In this document: piece after piece, positions 59,308-64,000 of the stretch
How positions within the stretch are numbered: position 1 is the first letter of the stretch
Layout of the letters: each line of letters starts with the position of its first letter
Origin: Desulfomicrobium sp. UBA5193
GTDB taxonomy: Bacteria > Desulfobacterota > Desulfovibrionia > Desulfovibrionales > Desulfomicrobiaceae
Reading direction: 5' to 3'
Length of the DNA: 64,000 bases
Assembly: GCA_002412965.1 (NCBI GenBank)
Contig: DHWB01000012.1
Span: 79,697 to 143,696, forward strand
Translations under genes and position numbers: made by a program
The notes under the pieces: generated by a model
Seen by the model: only the letters and a program-made list of their open reading frames with translations
What the model was told of the DNA's origin: nothing
The model's database searches: none

Positions 59308-59886
59308 ATGTCGAAATCTTTGAAAGGCACCCAAACCGAAAAAAATATCCTGACCGCTTTCGCTGGGGAATCTCAGGCGCGCAATCGCTACTCTTTCTTT
59401 GCCAAGCAGGCCCGCAAGGAAGGCTTCGTTCAGATTTCCGAAATTTTTGCCGAGACCTCGGAGCAGGAGATGGCGCATGCCAAGACGCTGTTCAAGCTGC
59501 TCGAAGGAGGAGAGGTCGAGATTACCGCGGCCTTTCCGGCCGGCCGCATCGGGACGACCCTGGAGAATCTGCGCGAGGCCGCCGCAGGCGAGAACCACGA
59601 ATGGGGACACATGTATCCGGATTTCGCCAAGACCGCCAAAGAGGAAGGTTTTCCCGAGGTTGCCTCGATCATGGCGGCCATCAGCGTGGCCGAAAAGGAG
59701 CACGAGCGCCGCTACCTGGCCCTGGCCAGAAACATCGAGGAAGGCCGCGTCTTCAAGCGCGAGAAGAAGATCACCTGGCGCTGTCGCAACTGCGGTTATG
59801 TGCACACAGGTGAAAAGGCCGCCGAGTGCTGTCCGGCCTGCGACCACCCCCAGGCTCATTTCGAAGAGTTGGCCGAAAACTGGTAA
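59308..59886 (+). CDS. rbr: Rubrerythrin
   Basis: A 192-residue rubrerythrin. The four-helix di-iron domain (about 1-145) carries the ligands in NILTAFAGESQARNRYSFF, EIFAETSEQEMAHAKTLF and ASIMAAISVAEKEHERRYLAL. The C-terminal rubredoxin domain has CRNCGYVH and CCPACDHP. It reduces hydrogen peroxide in the cytoplasm with electrons from rubredoxin. The ATG at 59308 follows GGAGG. The rubredoxin gene lies 1.1 kb away on the same strand. Confidence 0.97.
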   Translation: MSKSLKGTQTEKNILTAFAGESQARNRYSFFAKQARKEGFVQISEIFAETSEQEMAHAKTLFKLLEGGEVEITAAFPAGRIGTTLENLREAAAGENHEWGHMYPDFAKTAKEEGFPEVASIMAAISVAEKEHERRYLALARNIEEGRVFKREKKITWRCRNCGYVHTGEKAAECCPACDHPQAHFEELAENW

Positions 59887-59910
59887 GCCGTCCCTCGCAT
59901 CCAAAGCGTC

Positions 59911-59938
59911 AAGGAGCCTTCGCGGCTCCTTTTTTTTG
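59911..59938 (+). terminator. Rho-independent terminator of rbr
   Basis: AAGGAGCC, loop TTCGC, GGCTCCTT, then a T-run of eight, 24 bases after the rubrerythrin stop. Confidence 0.93.
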
Positions 59939-59988
59939 CGCAAGCGTATGGATGTGACGTGGCGGAAGCCGCAACGAGGAAAGTGGGA

Positions 59989-60501
59989 TCAGGAACGCTT
60001 GCCCGGAACAAATGTGGAACGCAGGAATCTGGGATGGAAGAAAGAGACAGGGTTGGCCACGATGGCGTCGGGCAGGATGTGGTACCAGCGGTAGCCAAGT
60101 TCCAGGAAGACATTCCGGGCCTGCGCGCGGCAGCCGGTCTCGCGGGCGGCCAGGAGGGCTGCGTCGCGCTGGCAGCGGGACGCAGCCACCAGCCGGAAAA
60201 TTCCGGGCCTGAACCCGTAGCGGCGCAACAGGCGGCGCATCCTCTTGAATTCGCGGTAGCGCGAAAAGGCGTCCGCCTGGCACAGGATCACGCCCCAGGC
60301 AAAAAGCCCGGTCAGAATCACCCAGGCCCAGGCCGTCCAGGAAAACTCGGGCTGTTCGAGAAAGAACCACGCTTCGCATCCGGAAACAAAGGCCAGGACC
60401 GAAACCTTGACCGTGGTCAGATGGGGAAAGGGAGCCACCTGCAGATAACAGAGGAGTTCACTCAACGCTGATCGCAACATTGTCTGAAAATGGCGATTCA
60501 C
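59989..60501 (-). CDS. Hypothetical membrane protein
   Basis: A 170-residue protein with two hydrophobic segments (about 31-50, KVSVLAFVSGCEAWFFL, and 57-75, AWAWVILTGLFAWGVILC) and a basic soluble C-terminal half (RYREFKRMRRLLRRYGFRPGIFRL). I recognise no family, though the size and layout suggest an inner-membrane protein with a cytoplasmic tail. Either the GTG at 60501 or the ATG at 60480 may be the start. Codon use is like neighbours. Confidence 0.7.
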   Translation of the reverse strand: MNRHFQTMLRSALSELLCYLQVAPFPHLTTVKVSVLAFVSGCEAWFFLEQPEFSWTAWAWVILTGLFAWGVILCQADAFSRYREFKRMRRLLRRYGFRPGIFRLVAASRCQRDAALLAARETGCRAQARNVFLELGYRWYHILPDAIVANPVSFFHPRFLRSTFVPGKRS

Positions 60502-60666
60502 ATGCCTTTCGTCAAGGCCTGCAAATTTCCCATTCTTCCCGGTCTCATGCGTTCTCCGGCTCAGTCTGGATCAAGAACCCGATTTTCATCCGCTCTCGAA
60601 CCGTGCGTCAATTCATCTTTCCTGCCGAGCACCCACCACGGTCGTCGAAGCGAAAAGCAAAGGCTC

Positions 60667-62079
60667 CTAGCGCCTCGTCCCCCGGACCATGCGCGGATGG
60701 GTCATCTTCATGGGGTCGAGTGCGTCTTCCAGCTCCTCCATGGTCATGAGCCCCTTTTCCAGCACCAGGTCGTACACAGTCTTCCCGGTCGTCGCCGCTT
60801 CCTTGGCGATGGCGGCGGCCTCGTCGTAGCCAAGATACGGCACGAGCACGGTCACGATGCCTGCGGAGATGCGCACCAGGTGGGCGCAACGCTCACGGTT
60901 GGCGGTGATGCCGACGATGCAGCGGTCTTTCAGGATACGCATGGCCCGCAGCAGCATGTCCATGGTCTGAAAGAGGTTGAAGGCGATGATGGGCTCGAAG
61001 ACGTTGAGCTCCAGCTGCCCGGCCTCGGCGGCCATGGTCACGGTCAGGTCGTTGCCGATGGCCTGGAAGCAGACCTGGTTGACCATCTCCGGAATGACCG
61101 GGTTGACCTTGCCGGGCATGATGGATGAACCCGGCTGCCGTGGCGGCAGGTTGATCTCGCCGAACCCGGTGTACGGGCCGGAGGAGAGCAGGCGCAGGTC
61201 GTTGCAGATCTTGGAGAGCTTGACCGCGACGCGCTTGAACACTCCCGACAGGTGCACGAAAGCGCCGGTGTCTGAGGTGGCCTCGACCAGGTTGGGTGAC
61301 TTGGACAGGGGCAAGCCCGTGATGTGGGCCAGCTTCTCGCACACAAAGGCGGCATAGGCCGGAACGGTGTTGATGCCCGTGCCGATAGCCGTGGCGCCCA
61401 TGTTGATCTCCATCAGGAGCTTGCGGCACTCCTGCACGCGGTCGATATCCTCGCCCACGGTCACGGCCCAGGCCGTGAACTCCTGACCGAGGGTCATGGG
61501 CACGGCGTCCTGGAGTTGGGTACGGCCCATCTTCAGCACGTCGGCGAACTCCTCACCCTTGCAGGCCAGGGCGTCGACCAGATCCCCCATGCTGCACACA
61601 AGCTCGCGGATCTTCCAGATGGCCGTGATCCGAAGCGACGTGGGGTAGACGTCGTTGGTGGACTGGGACAGGTTGACGTGGTTGTTCGGGTGGCAGAACC
61701 CGTACTCGCCCTTGGCGTGGCCCATCAGCTCCAGGGCGCGGTTTGCGATGACCTCGTTGGCGTTCATGTTGACCGAGGTCCCGGCCCCGCCCTGGATCAC
61801 GTCGACCACGAACTGGTCACTCAGTTTTCCTTCGCGCACTTCCCGGCAGGCCGCCATGATGGCCTGGGCGATGTCCGGATCGAGAATTCCCAGCTCCAAG
61901 TTGGCCAGGGCTGCGGCCTGCTTGATGCAGGCAAGCGCCTCGATGTGGAGTGGATAATGGGAAATGGGGATGCCCGTGACCTGAAAATTTTCCATGGCCC
62001 GCACGGTTTGCACCCCGTAGTAGGCATGCACCGGGACCTTGCGCTCGCCCAGGGAGTCCTTCTCGATACGATAGTTCAT
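60667..62079 (-). CDS. aspA: Aspartate ammonia-lyase
   Basis: A 470-residue lyase of the fumarase/aspartase superfamily. The signature GSSIMPGKVNPVIPEM (about 317-332) carries the catalytic serine loop, and earlier conserved regions are GGAGTSVNMNANEVIANRALE and NDVYPTSLRITA. The opening MNYRIEKDSLGERKVPVHAYYGVQTVRAMENF and the length favour aspartase over class II fumarase. It splits aspartate into fumarate and ammonia; with the asparaginase 4 kb away it could feed fumarate respiration or nitrogen supply. Confidence 0.93.
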   Translation of the reverse strand: MNYRIEKDSLGERKVPVHAYYGVQTVRAMENFQVTGIPISHYPLHIEALACIKQAAALANLELGILDPDIAQAIMAACREVREGKLSDQFVVDVIQGGAGTSVNMNANEVIANRALELMGHAKGEYGFCHPNNHVNLSQSTNDVYPTSLRITAIWKIRELVCSMGDLVDALACKGEEFADVLKMGRTQLQDAVPMTLGQEFTAWAVTVGEDIDRVQECRKLLMEINMGATAIGTGINTVPAYAAFVCEKLAHITGLPLSKSPNLVEATSDTGAFVHLSGVFKRVAVKLSKICNDLRLLSSGPYTGFGEINLPPRQPGSSIMPGKVNPVIPEMVNQVCFQAIGNDLTVTMAAEAGQLELNVFEPIIAFNLFQTMDMLLRAMRILKDRCIVGITANRERCAHLVRISAGIVTVLVPYLGYDEAAAIAKEAATTGKTVYDLVLEKGLMTMEELEDALDPMKMTHPRMVRGTRR

Positions 62080-62151
62080 AATTCCCCTCTTTACTCGTGA
62101 TTGCCTTGAAGCCTAGAATGTCCAACACACAAAATAGTCGGAGATGACCCA

Positions 62152-62448
62152 ATGCGAAAGCACTTTTTTCTCTCTGTTGCGCTGCTCTGCCTCGCAACCC
62201 AAGCCCTGGCCGTCGATCTGCGCTGCCAGGGCGACCTCATGACCGTCGGCACGATCATCACCAAGGTGCGCAGCAAATGCGGCGAACCCGCCTGGGAAGA
62301 CCGCGTCGGCGAAGTCAAGAGCACCACCCGCAGCGGCGGAGAGCGCCTCCTCTACATCACCCAACTGACCTACGAAGTGAGCGGCGGCTATTACGTCCTG
62401 ACCTTCGAAGGCGGCGAACTCACGAAAACGGAATACTACCAATATTGA
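62152..62448 (+). CDS. Secreted DUF2845-family protein
   Basis: A 98-residue protein with a signal peptide (about 1-20, FLSVALLCLATQALA). The mature part has two cysteines (LRCQGDLMTVGTIITKVRSKCGEP) that could form a disulfide, and ends TYEVSGGYYVLTFEGGELTKTEYYQ. It matches my memory of DUF2845, a small periplasmic family of unknown role. The selenoprotein gene follows after 26 bases. Confidence 0.75.
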   Translation: MRKHFFLSVALLCLATQALAVDLRCQGDLMTVGTIITKVRSKCGEPAWEDRVGEVKSTTRSGGERLLYITQLTYEVSGGYYVLTFEGGELTKTEYYQY

Positions 62449-62474
62449 ACAAGGCCATCAGCCCCGGAGCCACC

Positions 62475-62699
62475 ATGCGGATTCACATCCTCTATTGCGG
62501 CCTTTGAATGGGCTACGCCCAGCGCGCCGCAAGTCTTGCGGACCGACTGCGCATCGATCTCGGCGCCGACGTGACCCTCGAAGAGGGGGGCAAGGGTGCC
62601 TTCGACATCCTGAGTGACGACCGGTTGATCTATTCCAAACTTGAAACCAGACGCGTCCCCAATCCGGAACAAATCCTTGCCCTTCTACGCAAAAGTTGA
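62475..62699 (+). CDS. SelW/Rdx-family selenoprotein with in-frame UGA (Sec)
   Basis: The frame starts at the ATG at 62475, six bases after GGAG, and reads MRIHILYCGL, then TGA at 62505-62507, then MGYAQRAASLADRLRIDLGA to a TAG-free end at 62699. Reading TGA as selenocysteine gives a 74-residue protein with the redox motif C8-G-L-U11, the CxxU site of the thioredoxin-like Rdx family (SelW, SelT, SelH). The rest matches that family: GAFDILSDDRLIYSKLETRRVPNPEQILALL. Without Sec the protein would lose its active site. An ATG sits right after the TGA, so gene callers may start there, but nothing like a ribosome site precedes it. Confidence 0.88.
62505..62541 (+). promoter_or_regulatory. Candidate bacterial SECIS element
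   Basis: Directly after the UGA, CCGCA (62527-62531) and TGCGG (62537-62541) form a stem with loop AGTCT, whose G and U lie 26-27 bases after the UGA. Bacterial SECIS loops fall about 16-37 bases downstream and carry a GU; E. coli fdhF has loop AGGUCU. A second small hairpin GGGC-TAC-GCCC lies at 62510-62520. Confidence 0.65.
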
Positions 62700-62858
62700 C
62701 TTCGCATCGCCTCAAGTCCCCCTTCTCAGTAAATAATCCTTTTAAGATTTTTTCTCCTGAAGTATGGTGTCCACAATCAGGGCTTTATCTCCTGAGCATT
62801 TTTGGCGTTGCGGCTTCGACATTTATCAGGAATAGTTCGCATCAAATAAGGGGATACC

Positions 62859-63437
62859 ATGAACCACCTCGTCATTTTCTGCCACCCGAACCCCACAAGC
62901 TTCAATCGCGCAATCGCCGATTCCGTGGAGGCCGTCTCCGGGGCACTGGGGCACGATACCTGCTGTCGTGATTTGTACGGGATGGCTTTTAACCCGGTGC
63001 TGGGCAAGGCGGACCTTGAATGCGCCAACGGCTCGACCCCTCAGGACATCAAGCAGGAACAGGAGTTCATCACCTGGGCAGACATGCTGACCTTTGTCTA
63101 CCCCGTGTGGTGGACCGGTATGCCGGCCATGCTCAAGGGTTATATCGACCGGGTCTTTTGCCAGGATTTCGCCTATGCCCTGCACGGAGACAAGATCTCC
63201 GGGCTCTTGAGCGGCAAAAAGGCGCTCATCTTCAACACAACGGGTCTGCCGAGCACGTTCTACACGTCGCAGGGGCTGCATGAGGCCATGTCCCTGGCCA
63301 CGGATGCGGGCTTTTTCGAGTTGTGCGGCATGGAGGTGCTCCACCACGCCTTTTTTGGCAGCGTGCATTCGGTCTCGGCCGAGGTCAGAAAATCGTATCT
63401 GGGCGAAGTGGTCGCCATCACCTCCAGATACCTTTAA
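62859..63437 (+). CDS. Flavodoxin-fold NAD(P)H:quinone oxidoreductase family protein
   Basis: A 192-residue protein of the NQO1/KefF/MdaB type. The start HLVIFCHPNPTSFNRAIADSV holds the FMN or FAD phosphate loop, WADMLTFVYPVWWTGMPAMLKGYIDRVFCQDFAY is the central signature, and KKALIFNTTGLPSTFY the next. It reduces quinones or similar compounds with two electrons. It stands alone, 159 bases after the selenoprotein, in which gap no feature is seen. Confidence 0.88.
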   Translation: MNHLVIFCHPNPTSFNRAIADSVEAVSGALGHDTCCRDLYGMAFNPVLGKADLECANGSTPQDIKQEQEFITWADMLTFVYPVWWTGMPAMLKGYIDRVFCQDFAYALHGDKISGLLSGKKALIFNTTGLPSTFYTSQGLHEAMSLATDAGFFELCGMEVLHHAFFGSVHSVSAEVRKSYLGEVVAITSRYL

Positions 63438-63459
63438 CTGAATGTAAAAATTACAACTT

Positions 63460-63584
63460 CAGGCTGTTCAAAACTGGCGAGATGCGAGGAACAAAGAAAA
63501 TCCAGGGCCGAAGCGTATTTAAAAATACGTGAGGGTCTGGATTTTCTGCAGTGACGAAGCAGATCTCCGTTTTGGGGCAGCCTG
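63460..63584. repeat. 125-base palindromic intergenic element (MITE-like)
   Basis: The ends are imperfect inverted repeats: CAGGCTGTTCAAAACTGGCG at the left and, reading the right end backwards, CAGGCTGCCCCAAAACGGAG. Inside, AAAATCCAG faces CTGGATTTT, and the centre is CGTATTTAAAAATACG. The whole can fold into one stem. No reading frame is supported. Similar elements occur between genes in related bacteria, as far as I recall. Confidence 0.65.
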
Positions 63585-63616
63585 CTAACCAATAAAATTT
63601 CCCGGAGGACAGTCCA

Positions 63617-64000
63617 ATGGACTTTCTTTTCGAGCGTTTCACGTACATCTTCGATCCTCTGCACCATTTCTGGGAACATGAGCGCATGCACCGGCGCTTC
63701 GCCTTGGGGCTCATCGTTGTGTTCCTCTCCGCCCTGGCGGGCATCGAACTGAACAGGCACGGTCTGCTCCCGGCCAGCATTGCCGCCCATACGCCGACCA
63801 ATCACTTTTATGCCGTGAACCTAGCCTTCACCCTGGTGCTTATCCTGGAGGTCATAAGCCTCATCTTCACCCTGCCCTGCTCCTTTTCCAAGTCTGTGGG
63901 GAAGCAGTTCGAGATCCTGTCCCTGATCCTCCTGCGCGACGCCTTCAAGGAGCTCTCGTACTTCCCCGAACCCATCACTCTGGGCTCGGAGCTGACCCCC
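63617..64000 (+). CDS. Membrane protein of unknown function (cut by window end)
   Basis: The frame starts at ATG 63617 behind GGAGGAC and stays open for 128 codons to the last base. It begins MDFLFERFTYIFDPLHHFWE, then shows hydrophobic segments at about 28-45 (ALGLIVVFLSALAGIEL) and 66-88 (VNLAFTLVLILEVISLIFTLPC). The remainder (SFSKSVGKQFEILSLILLRDAFKEL) looks amphipathic. I do not recognise the family, and the rest lies outside the window. Confidence 0.75.
   Translation, partial: MDFLFERFTYIFDPLHHFWEHERMHRRFALGLIVVFLSALAGIELNRHGLLPASIAAHTPTNHFYAVNLAFTLVLILEVISLIFTLPCSFSKSVGKQFEILSLILLRDAFKELSYFPEPITLGSELTP

Noticed and set aside
62508..62699. A gene starting at the ATG directly after the TGA
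   Set aside because: No ribosome site precedes it, and it would lack the CxxU motif; the longer Sec-containing frame explains the sequence better.

Overview
This 64 kb window is chromosomal core sequence from a GC-rich Gram-negative bacterium. It most resembles the Desulfovibrionales (sulfate-reducing Desulfobacterota; a Desulfomicrobium-like organism is my best guess). The clues are a complete lipid A and outer-membrane assembly block, an ATP synthase operon with paired b and b' subunits but no a or c subunit, a rubredoxin with the rare CX4C iron-binding spacing, a rubrerythrin, a UGA-encoded SelW-like selenoprotein, and start codons that are often GTG or TTG. No phage, insertion sequence, CRISPR array, rRNA or tRNA was found. 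The few mobile-looking features are short intergenic palindromes.

Layout. 1-2.8 kb: end of homoserine dehydrogenase, an ApgM-type protein (probable homoserine kinase), a YbgC-like thioesterase and an amidohydrolase. 2.9-12.7 kb (+): lysS, lolC/E-lolD, bamA, skp, lpxD, fabZ, lpxA, lpxI, an envelope-assembly run. 12.8-27.1 kb (-): the ATP synthase operon atpF'-F-H-A-G-D-C ends at a strong terminator. It is followed by glmU, a small ZapB-like coiled coil, zapA, 6S RNA, RNase Y, a YmdB phosphodiesterase, tyrS, a UbiA prenyltransferase and thrC. 27.3-32.8 kb (-): the rod-shape operon mreB-mreC-mreD-mrdA-rodA. 33-34.7 kb: a radical SAM protein, an O6-alkylguanine methyltransferase and a PilZ protein. 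34.9-40.4 kb (-): RNase E/G, queH, hemW and a DEAD-box helicase. 40.6-44.9 kb (+): trmI, a PaaK-like ligase, a ChaN-PDZ lipoprotein and mutM. 45-47.6 kb (-): an acetyltransferase and minCDE. 48-57.5 kb: mixed genes, including a PAS-only sensor, a TrpF paralogue, a CDP-alcohol phosphotransferase, a metal-efflux CDF/MarR pair with visible operators, asparaginase and TruC. 57.9-64 kb: redox and stress genes (rubredoxin, two Hsp20, rubrerythrin), aspartase, a DUF2845 protein, the selenoprotein, a flavodoxin-fold oxidoreductase and a truncated membrane protein.

How the genes fit together. Most encode growth and envelope functions: lipid A synthesis (LpxD, LpxA, LpxI), lipoprotein and outer-membrane protein export (Lol, BamA, Skp), peptidoglycan precursor supply (GlmU), elongation (Mre, PBP2, RodA), division placement (Min, ZapA and a ZapB-like protein) and energy (F1Fo). 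Hom, the ApgM protein and ThrC together could make threonine. The last 6 kb groups proteins typical of anaerobes coping with oxygen.

The most notable items are the selenoprotein, which a standard gene caller would clip; a MarR regulator that looks like the zinc sensors AdcR/ZitR and is paired with twin palindromic operators; a TrpF paralogue without the catalytic cysteine; and a long nested inverted repeat at about 57.7 kb. Functions are read from sequence motifs and remembered family features; no database search was run.
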